A DNA stretch of 64,000 bases from Pelagihabitans sp947500445 (GTDB taxonomy: Bacteria > Bacteroidota > Bacteroidia > Flavobacteriales > Flavobacteriaceae), in NCBI RefSeq assembly GCF_050589625.1, contig NZ_JBNGOP010000025.1, positions 1 to 64,000 of the forward strand. Reading direction: 5' to 3'. Positions 56,369 through 64,000 of the stretch are shown here, piece by piece. Numbering within the stretch: the first letter of the stretch is position 1; each line of letters begins with the position of its first letter. Position numbers and translations under genes: made by a program. Under the pieces are notes generated by a model. That model saw nothing but the letters and a program-made list of their open reading frames with translations. It was not told the origin of the DNA and did not search any database.

Positions 56369-56522
56369 GTATTTAAGATTTAGAGTGTTTAATGTTTCGG
56401 CTTCATTGTTGGAACGGTCCCAAATTCGCATATGACTTTATAAGTTCGATTTGATGGAATGTGCAACCTAATTAACCAATCCTACTTAACAAAAAAACGC
56501 CCCGTGACTGTCGGGGCGTTTT
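56369..56522 (+). ncRNA. predicted small RNA 4 of a four-copy array
   Basis: Predicted 154-nt transcript, start region CTGTATT at 56367. Motif copies ACCTAATTAAC (56466-56476) and TCCTACTTAAC (56480-56490) lie in tandem, followed at once by the terminator. A 20-codon frame from ATG 56392 exists but has no counterpart in the other units. It is convergent with the DUF3078 gene, about 40 bp away. Confidence 0.7.
56494..56522 (+). terminator. Rho-independent terminator of small RNA 4
   Basis: CGCCCCG-TGACTGT-CGGGGCG with A-run and TTTT. It could also serve the convergent DUF3078 gene. Confidence 0.92.
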
Positions 56523-56563
56523 ACTTTAAGGCCATTACCTATGGCCGAGATATCGGTACTATG

Positions 56564-57484
56564 TTAGAAAGCGTAGTTCAGACCGAACATCCAATAGCTC
56601 TGTGTTTCATTGTCGATGGAATCGAAGGTCGCATCGGTATTGGTCACCAAATCATTGGCAAGCGTTTCTTGCTTGTTTCCTCTTAAACCAAACTCGAAAC
56701 CGACACCGATTCCTTTCCAAAGGGTGTATCCAAAGGAGTTGATCCAGGTCCAGTTGCTCAGATTGCTGTCCTCATAGCTCTGAAAGGTAGAAAGGTTGGT
56801 CTTGAAATTGATAGCTCCCAACTGCTTTGTATAGTCTACCACGATTTTGGCACCCGCCGATGATTCGTATACGGCATCGTTATCCGCAAATACAAAATTG
56901 TAGTTCAAAGGATGGATCACCACTACCATATCGGGTATAGGGGTCCAAGTGGCACCAACACCGACATCCAGGTAACCTGGATCGTTAAAATTGTTGATGA
57001 TGGAGGTACGGTATTCCCCAAGGGCCGAAATAGCAAATTTATCGCTAAGTTTATATCCGTACAAAGAGGTAATATTGAACACATCGGTGGTCCCGTCAAA
57101 ACTATCGCTGTCTTCCGGATTGTCCTTATCGTCCAATTTCACCCATTGCAGGTTGACGTTTGCGGAGTTCCTCCAAAAGAACTTTTCTTTGTCCAAATTG
57201 GCAAAACCGTTTACGGTAACCCCGATATTACCCGAATTATTGTTGGGCGTTCCCTGTAGGTACCAGTTGCTAAAATTGGAAATGTTGGCTCCAATAGTAC
57301 CGAAGGCACCGGTTTTCCAGCCGGGAAAGGCATCTATTTGCCCTTGTAGGGCGTCGACCCTTGCCTGGATCGCGGCAATCGAATCCTTTTTGCTTGCCTG
57401 TTCGGCTTTCAGCTCATCTACTGTCTGTGCAGTTATTGTCGAACATAAGAGTAACGACACTGCGGTAAAAATTAATTTTCTCAT
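56564..57484 (-). CDS. DUF3078 domain outer-membrane protein
   Basis: A 306-aa exported beta-rich protein. Signal peptide ends at STITAQ. A short coiled coil (ELKAEQASKKDSIAAIQARV) precedes the barrel-like domain (GWKTGAFGTIGANISNFSNW opening; last residues YWMFGLNYAF). This family gene commonly follows the SUF genes in Flavobacteriia, as here; its function is not defined. ATG 57484 is chosen over 57529. TATTTTTG (minus strand, 57518-57525) fits a -7 box. Confidence 0.85.
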   Translation of the reverse strand: MRKLIFTAVSLLLCSTITAQTVDELKAEQASKKDSIAAIQARVDALQGQIDAFPGWKTGAFGTIGANISNFSNWYLQGTPNNNSGNIGVTVNGFANLDKEKFFWRNSANVNLQWVKLDDKDNPEDSDSFDGTTDVFNITSLYGYKLSDKFAISALGEYRTSIINNFNDPGYLDVGVGATWTPIPDMVVVIHPLNYNFVFADNDAVYESSAGAKIVVDYTKQLGAINFKTNLSTFQSYEDSNLSNWTWINSFGYTLWKGIGVGFEFGLRGNKQETLANDLVTNTDATFDSIDNETQSYWMFGLNYAF

Positions 57485-57562
57485 AATGGTAAAAGTGTTT
57501 AAAATTATTTTCGAAGGCAAAAATAACAATTGCGCACCTATACCTTACTAGATTAACAACAA

Positions 57563-58069
57563 TTATTTCTTTTTAAAGAGTGGCACTGCGGAGCAGGCTT
57601 CGCCGTACATCAGGGACTTTGCAACGGGTAAAAGCTTTGTGGTGGCCCACAGATAGGCATTGTCGGGAACCGGTTTTTTACCGCATCCTTTTATGATAAC
57701 GGAACGATCTTTAAAGGGAGATACGTCTAAATCTGCAATAATTTCCTGATATAGGACCGTTTCCAGGTCCTCTAAAGTGCCCAACACTATTTTTTTTGCC
57801 CTAGCGGCAAGTTTACTGCTCAACAGCATATATGCCCATACGGGCACTATGGCGTCCGAAGAACAATGCAAGGCCACAAAACTGTCATCATAAGCTTCCC
57901 AAGCGTGGTTGTCGGCCAGCTCTCGAAAGGGTTTTTCGCGAAGTACGAGTCCCTCGTACAGCCAGTCCTTAATGTCCAAGACCATTCTTTTGCCTTTGGG
58001 ATAATAGGCCTCCAAATCAAAGGTGACCAGTTTGCTTTGGGCGACCCTATTGATAATTTCTTCTGCCAT
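57563..58069 (-). CDS. DUF2480 family protein
   Basis: A 168-aa cytoplasmic protein of unknown function, family DUF2480. Recognisable phrases are MAEEIINRVAQSKLVTFDLE, KDWLYEGLVLREKPFR and VIIKGCGKKPVPDNAY. It is a regular neighbour of SUF genes in Bacteroidota, which hints at a role around Fe-S assembly, but this is only context. A solo repeat end (58110) lies in the 63-bp gap upstream. Confidence 0.85.
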   Translation of the reverse strand: MAEEIINRVAQSKLVTFDLEAYYPKGKRMVLDIKDWLYEGLVLREKPFRELADNHAWEAYDDSFVALHCSSDAIVPVWAYMLLSSKLAARAKKIVLGTLEDLETVLYQEIIADLDVSPFKDRSVIIKGCGKKPVPDNAYLWATTKLLPVAKSLMYGEACSAVPLFKKK

Positions 58070-58109
58070 GGCAATTTGTATTTTTTTCTAAGGAGTGGTC
58101 GGTTATGTT

Positions 58110-58127
58110 ATACCATTTCTGGTGTTA
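58110..58127. repeat. solo end of the ATACCATTT element family
   Basis: ATACCATTTCTGGTGTTA matches the element terminus at 49665 in 17 of 18 positions. It sits between the DUF2480 and SufT-like genes inside the SUF operon. No opposite end is found nearby. Confidence 0.6.
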
Positions 58128-58132
58128 TGGGC

Positions 58133-58465
58133 CTATAACAGTCCCAATTCCAATTTGGCCTCTTCACTCATCAGATCTTGTGTCCATGGCGGATCAAAGG
58201 TAATTTCTACCTCGGCATCGGTGACCATGTCCAACGACTTTACCTTTTCTTCCACTTCTACCGGTAATGTTTCTGCAACCGGACAATTGGGCGAGGTAAG
58301 GGTCATCAAAATTTTCACTTCGTTGGCCTCATTGACCAAAACGTCATAAATCAGCCCTAGTTCATATATATCCACGGGAATTTCGGGGTCATAAATGGTT
58401 TTTAAGACCCGTACGATTTTCTCTCCCAATGCTTCCGTTCCGTTCGCTTCGTTCACTTCGCTCAT
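58133..58465 (-). CDS. SufT-like DUF59/MIP18 Fe-S assembly protein
   Basis: A 110-aa protein of the DUF59 family, helping Fe-S cluster maturation. Signature: IYDPEIPVDIYELGLIYDV, TLTSPNCPVAETLPVEVE with the conserved Cys, and FDPPWTQDLMSEEAKLELG. Length and motifs match the SUF-associated form. It starts 15 bp after sufE and is co-transcribed with it. Confidence 0.9.
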   Translation of the reverse strand: MSEVNEANGTEALGEKIVRVLKTIYDPEIPVDIYELGLIYDVLVNEANEVKILMTLTSPNCPVAETLPVEVEEKVKSLDMVTDAEVEITFDPPWTQDLMSEEAKLELGLL

Positions 58466-58480
58466 ATCTTCTGGGTTTTT

Positions 58481-58903
58481 CTATTTTAACTGTGTCTGAT
58501 ATGCCACGGCATACAGCTTTAATTGTTTGATCATACTCACAAGACCATTGGCCCTAGTGGGGCTCAAGTGTTCTTTTAGCCCTATTTTATCGATAAAGAG
58601 GGTATCGGCCTCAATAATGTCCTTTGGTTTTTGATTGCTAAAGGCCCGTATCAAAATCGCAATGATTCCCTTTGTAATAATGGCATCGCTATCGGCAGTG
58701 AAAACCAATTTGTCCGTTTCCAGTTCCGCATGCACCCATACCTTACTTTGACATCCTTTTATAATATTGTCGTCGGTTTTATAAGTTTCTTCGATCAATG
58801 GTAGGGATTTGCCCAACTCGATCATATACTCGTACCGTTGCATCCAGTCGTCGAACATCGAAAACTCCGCTATGATATCTTCTTGTATTTCCTTTATGTC
58901 CAT
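58481..58903 (-). CDS. sufE: cysteine desulfuration protein SufE
   Basis: Accepts sulfur from SufS and passes it to the SufBCD scaffold. The 140-aa protein has the active cysteine near residue 50 (IIKGCQSKVWV) and the family end TRANGLVSMI. Met 58903 (MDIKEIQEDI) is used: a promoter on the minus strand (TTGA at 58945-58948, 19 bp, TACTTTTG at 58918-58925) lies inside the longer frame to 58948. Confidence 0.93.
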   Translation of the reverse strand: MDIKEIQEDIIAEFSMFDDWMQRYEYMIELGKSLPLIEETYKTDDNIIKGCQSKVWVHAELETDKLVFTADSDAIITKGIIAILIRAFSNQKPKDIIEADTLFIDKIGLKEHLSPTRANGLVSMIKQLKLYAVAYQTQLK

Positions 58904-58917
58904 CTCCCAATTTTGTA

Positions 58918-58948
58918 CAAAAGTACAACAAGCGCCGCAGCTATTCAA
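58918..58948 (-). promoter_or_regulatory. promoter of sufE
   Basis: Reading the minus strand: TTGA, 19 bp, TACTTTTG. The -7 box is perfect. It indicates that sufE and the genes after it can be transcribed separately from sufS. Confidence 0.65.
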
Positions 58949-58989
58949 CAGTTTAAGCCAATGATAGGATCAGCGATCTCGATACGGTT

Positions 58990-59161
58990 TAACCCGGATT
59001 ATGCATTAGAAAATCTATTACAGCTTCCAGCTACTTCAAAATATGATGCTGCGCTACATTTTTAAATGTAACCGTAGCGGTGCTATGCTTACATTCATAA
59101 AATGTCATATTTTATCGCAGCTAAAAGCTTCATTACGAAGTTCTAATGCATAATCCGGGTT
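58990..59161. mobile_element. second MITE-like element with 21-bp terminal inverted repeats
   Basis: AACCCGGATTATGCATTAGA plus A (58990-59010) and its exact complement (59141-59161) bound 172 bp of non-coding DNA. Nested inverted repeats lie inside (AAAATATGA / TCATATTTT; GCGCTACATTT / AAATGTA). It lies between sufE and the M43 protease gene. No transposase is present. Confidence 0.75.
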
Positions 59162-59210
59162 TAAAGTTGAAAACGGTACCGCGTATGCTGTTTCCACATG
59201 AGTATACAAT

Positions 59211-59238
59211 AAAAAAGGCATTCTTTCGAATGCCTTTT
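59211..59238 (-). terminator. Rho-independent terminator of the M43 protease gene
   Basis: On the minus strand, AAGGCATTC-GAAA-GAATGCCTT followed by a T-run, about 30 nt after the stop. Confidence 0.9.
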
Positions 59239-59265
59239 CCGGTCAGTGTAGTTAACAAAATAATA

Positions 59266-60327
59266 TCAGTTGACAAAACCTTCCCTAGGACCGTTCGCAA
59301 CGAACAAAGCGCGCATACGATCACGTTGCCCGTTGGAGAACATGTACATACAATCGTCCTGAACGTAATCCATATAATTCATGGTCATATCGTTACTTCT
59401 GCAATGTACCGTTGGATAGTTCGGGCAGTTGTAATTGGCCTGGTCCGATTTTGGGGTATCCGCTACATAGTCGTCCCGATTGCAACGGCCGTCCCCCCAA
59501 ATGTGCCTAAGGTTCAACCAGTGACCCACTTCATGTGTGCCCGTTCTTCCTTTTCCGTAGATTCCACCCGCTGCATTTTCGCCAAAAAAGTCCGTCCCGA
59601 TGACCACCCCGTCCGTTGCGTCCGCTCCTCCAGGAAATTGTGCATACCCGAGTATTCCTCCGCCTATTTCGCAAACCCAGATATTTAGGTTAGTGGTGGG
59701 GTCGGTGGGTGCAATCCCCCCCTGCGATGGGTCTTTCATGGCATCGTTCGATCCCCATGAAGCTCGCCCATCTACCTTTCTGTTTACCGTGGCCGTTACA
59801 AAATTAACCGCAACATCGGCTACCAACCCGGCAAACTCTGAAGGTACATTGCCCGTATTTGCGTTGTTGTTATTAAAATCCTCGTTCAATACTCGTATTT
59901 GTGAGGTAATTTGGGCCTGGGTCACTTCTCCAGAAAATCTTTCCAAGATATTGACCACTACCGGAATGGTTATCGCACCCTCATAGATGGGCGGTGTACC
60001 TCCGCCGCCTCCGGGCCTTCCCCTTCCGTTCCCTTTTTCGGCAATGGCTTTTCGTACTTGGTACTCGATATCGTACATTCTTTGTGAAAGGCCTTTATCT
60101 TTGGCCAAACGGTATTCCAAATTTTTCATGGAAACGCATTTCTCCGCGTTTCCTGCGACCTTCCCCGTTAAATCGTCGTCAGCTACATACAGACTAAAAT
60201 CGTCCATATTGATGATAACGTCTTGTTCTTGGGCGTCCAAGGTTTCCTTTTCGGAATTTGCCACCTCACTTTCACAGGATGCCAGCAATACCACTAGCGC
60301 TCCCATACATAGAATCACTTTTTTCAT
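59266..60327 (-). CDS. M43-family zinc metalloprotease lipoprotein (pappalysin-like)
   Basis: A 353-aa exported protease. Lipobox VLLASC at the N-terminus. The zinc motif HEVGHWLNLRH (HExxHxxGxxH-type, near 265) is complete, and the Met-turn region NDMTMNYMDYVQDDC follows. A glycine-rich linker (RGRPGGGGG) separates the prodomain from the catalytic domain. Cysteines around CNRDDYVADTP and CPNYPTVHC probably form disulfides. It interrupts the sufS-sufE order usual in the family and has its own terminator, so it looks like an insertion into the locus. Confidence 0.9.
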   Translation of the reverse strand: MKKVILCMGALVVLLASCESEVANSEKETLDAQEQDVIINMDDFSLYVADDDLTGKVAGNAEKCVSMKNLEYRLAKDKGLSQRMYDIEYQVRKAIAEKGNGRGRPGGGGGTPPIYEGAITIPVVVNILERFSGEVTQAQITSQIRVLNEDFNNNNANTGNVPSEFAGLVADVAVNFVTATVNRKVDGRASWGSNDAMKDPSQGGIAPTDPTTNLNIWVCEIGGGILGYAQFPGGADATDGVVIGTDFFGENAAGGIYGKGRTGTHEVGHWLNLRHIWGDGRCNRDDYVADTPKSDQANYNCPNYPTVHCRSNDMTMNYMDYVQDDCMYMFSNGQRDRMRALFVANGPREGFVN

Positions 60328-60486
60328 AAATAAATAGTTTGTGTTAATGTATGGCGAGGTAAGATTAAACGCATAAGCAAAATCCTAACACTAATGTAGG
60401 CATTATCATTTTATTAACACAACATATCATTTAAGAATATGTTCGGAAAACAACTCCAACTTCGGTATGCAGGTATGTCGAGCGTG

Positions 60487-61701
60487 TCAGGAAAGCATTT
60501 TGCGTGCCCTTTCTACGGCCGCTACCAGGGCATCGATCTCTTCCTTGGTATTGTAAAAACTAAAACTGGCCCGCACCGTTCCGGGAATTTGGTAGAAATC
60601 CATAATGGGTTGCGCACAATGGTGGCCCGTACGTACGGCAATGCCCAACTTGTCCAAAATGGTACCGATATCGTAGGGGTGTATGCCTTCGATATTAAAG
60701 GAGATGACAGCTGTTTTGTGGGCCGCGGTACCGTAAATTTTTAGTCCCGCTATCTTCAACAGTTCCTCTGTTGCGTATGCTAGCAGTGATGCTTCGTAAG
60801 CCGCTATTTCTGTAAGACCGATACCATTTAAATAGTCCAACGCGGCTCCAAAAGCGATACCACCGCAAATATTGGGCGTCCCTGCCTCGAATTTATGGGG
60901 CAGATCGGCATAGGTGGTCTTTTCAAAGGTAACTTCGGCTATCATCTCGCCCCCGCCTTGGTAAGGGGGCAATTTGGCGAGCCATTCCGATTTTCCGTAG
61001 AGCATTCCTACACCGGTAGGGCCACAAAGCTTATGTGCCGAAACGGTATAAAAATCAACATCCAAAGCCTGAAGGTCCGCTTTCACATGAGGGGCGGCCT
61101 GTGCTCCGTCGATTACAACGGCCGCATCTACGGCATGGGCCGCCTCGATAATCTCCTCGATCGGATTGATAGTGCCCAGCGCGTTGGAGATATGATTGCA
61201 GAACACCAGTTTGGTGTTTTCGGACAACAACTCGCGGTAAACGTCCATCCGAAGCTCCCCTTCGCGATTCATGGGAATCACTTTTAAGGTAGCCCCTGTA
61301 CGTTCACAGAGCATTTGCCATGGGACAATGTTGGAATGGTGCTCCATGGCCGACACCAAAAGTTCATCGCCTTTTTGTAACAGCGTGGTAAACCCATTGG
61401 CCACAATATTGATGCTATGGGTGGTACCCGACGTAAAAATAACCTCTCGGGAAGCGGCAATATTAAAATGCTGCTGTATTTTCTGTCGTGCTTGCTCATA
61501 AGCGTCCGTAGCTTCCTGTGAAAGGGCATGCACCCCTCTATGGATGTTCGCGTTGTATCGGGAATAATAGTCCACGATGACGTCGATTACCTGTTGCGGT
61601 GTTTGGGAGGTTGCGGCATTATCGAGGTATACCAAGGGCTGACCATTGACCGTTCTGGAAAGGATGGGAAAATCGGCACGTATTTGAGCAACATCTTTCA
61701 T
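60487..61701 (-). CDS. sufS: SufS-type cysteine desulfurase
   Basis: PLP enzyme that takes sulfur from cysteine for Fe-S assembly. The 404-aa product has YLDNAATSQTP, MEHHSNIVPW, the PLP lysine in TVSAHKLCGPTG (near 224) and the active cysteine in RTGHHCAQP (near 357), all typical for group II desulfurases. Three in-frame starts exist. The TTG at 61722 overlaps a -7 box (TATCTTTG, minus strand 61720-61727), so ATG 61701 (MKDVAQIRADFP) is preferred, with ATG 61707 possible. Confidence 0.95.
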   Translation of the reverse strand: MKDVAQIRADFPILSRTVNGQPLVYLDNAATSQTPQQVIDVIVDYYSRYNANIHRGVHALSQEATDAYEQARQKIQQHFNIAASREVIFTSGTTHSINIVANGFTTLLQKGDELLVSAMEHHSNIVPWQMLCERTGATLKVIPMNREGELRMDVYRELLSENTKLVFCNHISNALGTINPIEEIIEAAHAVDAAVVIDGAQAAPHVKADLQALDVDFYTVSAHKLCGPTGVGMLYGKSEWLAKLPPYQGGGEMIAEVTFEKTTYADLPHKFEAGTPNICGGIAFGAALDYLNGIGLTEIAAYEASLLAYATEELLKIAGLKIYGTAAHKTAVISFNIEGIHPYDIGTILDKLGIAVRTGHHCAQPIMDFYQIPGTVRASFSFYNTKEEIDALVAAVERARKMLS

Positions 61702-61719
61702 AGTCATATTTCTAGCATA

Positions 61720-61727
61720 CAAAGATA
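61720..61727 (-). promoter_or_regulatory. -7 box of sufS
   Basis: TATCTTTG on the minus strand, about 19 nt before the chosen sufS start. The -33 match is poor. Confidence 0.55.
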
Positions 61728-61794
61728 CTTGATATCCGGATCAAGCCGTGGCGTAAACGGTCTAAAAACGAAACCCCGGCCCAACTTTTATGTA

Positions 61795-61846
61795 ATACCA
61801 TTTCTAATGTTAAATTACCCATTAAAAATTGTTCTTTTCCTTAGAA
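61795..61846. mobile_element. truncated copy of the ATACCATTT element (half element)
   Basis: From 61795 the sequence ATACCATTTCTAATGTTAAA continues for about 50 bp as a close match to the complement of the right half of the 49665 element (TTAAAAATTGTTCTTTTCC is shared). The rest is missing. It lies between sufS and the OMP gene. Confidence 0.75.
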
Positions 61847-61880
61847 AACAAAACGTTTATCTACATCTGGAGTAGAGGGG

Positions 61881-62588
61881 TTAACGAAAAAGGTAGTTGA
61901 GAGAAACTTGAAATACGGTATTAAAATTCTGAACGTCCCCGCCCGCCCCGTTGTTCAAACGGTTGCGCACCCCCTGGTAGATACGGCCGGAAACCGCCCA
62001 TTCTTCGTTAAGGTGGTACGAAACTCCGGCGGCCACACCATAATCCAGTTCAAAATCGCCGTTTACGGAACGTTTTTCGTCCAAAGCACCACCGTCTACC
62101 CCTTCAAAATTCTTCAGTTTGGTCACCTCGTTCAGTAAAAATCCAAATTGAGGTCCAAATTGTAGAGAAAAGCGGTCGTTCAACGAAAAGTCTCCCAGCA
62201 AGGGTACGGTAAGGTAGTTCGATTGCACTGCGGTCTTAAAATCGTTGCCATCGCCAGTGCCGCCCCCTTCGATAAATGCCAAGTCGGTATTGAACTGAAA
62301 GCCTTGGGAGGAATACAACAGTTCCGGCCGCAGCGCAAATTTTCTGGAATAGCGTACGGAAACGAACCCGCCAAAATGTCCGGAAAACCTTGGGTTGACC
62401 CCTTCGGTAAGGTCGCCTACGATAGTACTGTAATTCATGCCCGCCTTGAGCCCAAAACGGGTTTCCTGTGCGGAGGAGGTACTGTTAAAAAAGGAGAGTA
62501 CCACTACCAAACATACCGACCGAAACGTTTGGTCCAAAACCTTTTTACCCTGCGTTCGGGCAATGGTGACACTTAAATGGTTGAACAT
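61881..62588 (-). CDS. outer-membrane beta-barrel (porin family) protein
   Basis: A 235-aa barrel protein of the OMP_b-brl family. A long N-terminal signal region ends at STSSAQ (about residue 41). Strand patterns and Gly-rich turns follow (FGLKAGMNYSTIVGD, LRPELLYSSQGFQF, LQFGPQFGFLLNE), ending in the expected aromatic-polar strand VFQVSLNYLFR. It lies 11 bp after sufD, between sufD and sufS, though it has no evident part in Fe-S assembly. A later start within the first 20 residues is possible. Confidence 0.8.
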   Translation of the reverse strand: MFNHLSVTIARTQGKKVLDQTFRSVCLVVVLSFFNSTSSAQETRFGLKAGMNYSTIVGDLTEGVNPRFSGHFGGFVSVRYSRKFALRPELLYSSQGFQFNTDLAFIEGGGTGDGNDFKTAVQSNYLTVPLLGDFSLNDRFSLQFGPQFGFLLNEVTKLKNFEGVDGGALDEKRSVNGDFELDYGVAAGVSYHLNEEWAVSGRIYQGVRNRLNNGAGGDVQNFNTVFQVSLNYLFR

Positions 62589-62599
62589 TGGCTATAGGG

Positions 62600-63916
62600 C
62601 TATAGATCAAAACCCAAATTGACGCCGAGCTTTTTCGCGATCAATTTATTGATACGTGTTTTTAACTCTGGAATGCGCACACTTTCCAATACGTTGTTGG
62701 CAAATGCATACATCATCAATGCACGGGCCTCTTTTTGGGGAATGCCCCTCGATTGCAGGTAAAAAAGCGCATCCTCGTCCAACTGCCCGATGGTACAGCC
62801 ATGCGAACATTTGACATCATCGGCAAAAATTTCCAATTGTGGTTTGGTGTTGATCGTTGCCTTATCACTTACAAGAATATTGTTGTTTTGTTGAAAGGCG
62901 TTCGTTTTCTGTGCTATTTTATCGACCACGATCTTTCCGTTGAACACGCCCGTGGCATTTTCCCCATAGATTCCCTTGTAGTCCTGATGACTTTCGCAAT
63001 TGGGTTCAATATGGTGTACCAAGGTATGGTGGTCTACGTGTTGTTTTTCTCCAAGAATGGTCACTCCTTTCATGGTAGAATCGATATGCTGCCCATTTTG
63101 GTAGAAGTTCAGATTGTTCCGCGTCAGTTTGCCCCCAAAGGAAAAGGTATGGACCTTGACAACACTGGTATCTTTCTGTTGGATATAGGTATTGTCGATC
63201 AAAGATGCCTTGGAGCTATCGTTCTGCACCTTGTAATAATCTACTATCGCGTTTTTGGCCGCAAAGATCTCGGTCACCGAATTGGTCAGCACCTCGTTAG
63301 CGGTCAAACTCTGGTGTCTTTCAATTACCTGTAGTTCGGCATTTTCCTCGGCAATGATCAAATTACGGGGCTGTAGCAATAAGGATGCCTCGTTTCCAGT
63401 AGCAAAATGAATGATTTCTACCGGTTTTTTGGGCATTTTGTTCTTAGGGATATAAATATAGGCCCCTTCCCTACTAAAAGCAGTATTTAAAGAGGTAAGC
63501 GATTCGTCCTTTGAGGCGGCCTTGTTAAAGTACACGTCCATTACCTGTTTGTACATCGGCTTGGTCAGGGCCGAGCTCATCAAACAGATATCAACACCAT
63601 CGTGCGTGGTCTCGGATAGAAAAGAGCTGTAGATACCGTCGATAAAGACAATTTTATAGGTGTCTATTTCATGAAGAAAGTACTTCTTCACATCCTTATA
63701 CTCCAGCGCGTTCGCCTCCTTTGGAAAAATACTGAAATCGGTATTTCGCAAGCTATTTAAGGAAGTATACTTCCAGGCCTCGTCCTTTTTGGAGGGAAAG
63801 CCTTTTTCTTCAAAATTTTTAATGGCCTCGGTGCGCACATCGTGTATGGGATGGTCGATATCGACATTGTTTTCAAATGCCATAAACGAGGCGATCAATT
63901 TATCCTTTAAATCCAT
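62600..63916 (-). CDS. sufD: Fe-S cluster assembly protein SufD
   Basis: Subunit of the SufBCD scaffold. The 438-aa product shows the SufB/D beta-helix region and the diagnostic end: EIFADDVKCSHGCTIGQLDE, DALFYLQSRGIPQKEARALM. Met 63916 (MDLKDKLIASFMAFENN) is used; Met 63946 and 63943 are in-frame alternatives. sufC ends 54 bp upstream, so it belongs to the suf operon entering from the right. Confidence 0.94.
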   Translation of the reverse strand: MDLKDKLIASFMAFENNVDIDHPIHDVRTEAIKNFEEKGFPSKKDEAWKYTSLNSLRNTDFSIFPKEANALEYKDVKKYFLHEIDTYKIVFIDGIYSSFLSETTHDGVDICLMSSALTKPMYKQVMDVYFNKAASKDESLTSLNTAFSREGAYIYIPKNKMPKKPVEIIHFATGNEASLLLQPRNLIIAEENAELQVIERHQSLTANEVLTNSVTEIFAAKNAIVDYYKVQNDSSKASLIDNTYIQQKDTSVVKVHTFSFGGKLTRNNLNFYQNGQHIDSTMKGVTILGEKQHVDHHTLVHHIEPNCESHQDYKGIYGENATGVFNGKIVVDKIAQKTNAFQQNNNILVSDKATINTKPQLEIFADDVKCSHGCTIGQLDEDALFYLQSRGIPQKEARALMMYAFANNVLESVRIPELKTRINKLIAKKLGVNLGFDL

Positions 63917-63970
63917 AGTATCTATTTCAAATTGCTTAGGCATCACGCATGTTAACGGTGCCGAACAAAC

Positions 63971-64000
63971 TTAAACCACCGCTTCGTTCTTGATCCAATC
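63971..64000 (-). CDS. sufC: Fe-S assembly ATPase SufC, C-terminal fragment (runs off the window)
   Basis: The last ten codons on the minus strand read DWIKNEAVV and stop. This is the typical C-terminus of flavobacterial SufC, directly upstream of sufD. The gene is cut by the window edge. Confidence 0.75.
   Translation of the reverse strand, partial: DWIKNEAVV

Noticed and set aside
54958..56480. Short peptides encoded by the four RNA units
   Set aside because: Start, length and sequence differ in each unit; the unit 2 frame begins upstream of the -7 box, and the unit 3 frame runs through the terminator. The conserved motif falls in different frames.

Overview
The window reads as chromosomal DNA of a marine Flavobacteriaceae (Bacteroidota; Zobellia/Maribacter-type, genus not resolved). 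Evidence: promoters of the Bacteroidota type (TTTG, 19 bp, TAnnTTTG), type IX secretion C-terminal domains, a PorP/SprF protein, DUF3078 and DUF2480 beside a SUF operon, and hemB/hemF of the family type. No rRNA, tRNA, CRISPR array or prophage was seen.

Layout. 1-7.4 kb: a 7-bp tandem repeat, a LuxR-type response regulator, two lipoproteins, a large AsmA-like protein and a frameshifted mepB-like gene. 7.4-12.5 kb: an assimilatory nitrate reductase fused to an FAD/NAD module and a [2Fe-2S] tail, followed by a rubredoxin protein that looks like a nitrite-reductase fold without its cluster cysteines. 12.6-16.0 kb: a LytTR response regulator convergent with a TPR-histidine kinase. 16.3-39.9 kb: a cell-surface region with three giant T9SS type-B proteins around a PorP/SprF partner, a secreted c-type-cytochrome-like protein with InlB-like repeats, and two multi-domain GH9 (cellulase-family) enzymes with type-A sorting tails. 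40-54.7 kb: housekeeping genes (hemF, SF2 helicase with membrane segments, hemB, serine hydrolase, CNNM/CBS protein, ogt, DUF4153, a broken 3'-5' exonuclease, an EEP-family nuclease, hflX). 54.7-56.5 kb: almost no coding sequence. 56.5-64 kb, minus strand: DUF3078, DUF2480, SufT-like, sufE, an M43 protease, sufS, an outer-membrane barrel, sufD and the last codons of sufC.

The most notable element is the 1.7-kb stretch between hflX and the DUF3078 gene. It holds four tandem, non-coding transcription units with one architecture: two CACAACA half-sites exactly 21 bp apart, 28 (once 29) bp, a -7 box of the TAnnTTTg type, a conserved CTGtAaT at +10 from that box, 117-178 nt of sequence carrying one or two copies of ACCTACTTAAC, and a Rho-independent terminator. 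I interpret this as an array of four sibling small RNAs driven by one activator. The 21-bp direct-repeat spacing is what LytTR-type regulators use, and a LytTR regulator lies in the window, but that link is inference.

Two families of short non-coding inverted-repeat (MITE-like) elements are scattered through intergenic regions. One (ends ATACCATTTCTGATGTTAAA...) lies directly at the promoters of hemB and the DUF4153 gene. Start codons were often moved downstream of the longest open frame where a promoter, signal peptide or family start supported it; such choices are stated in each entry.
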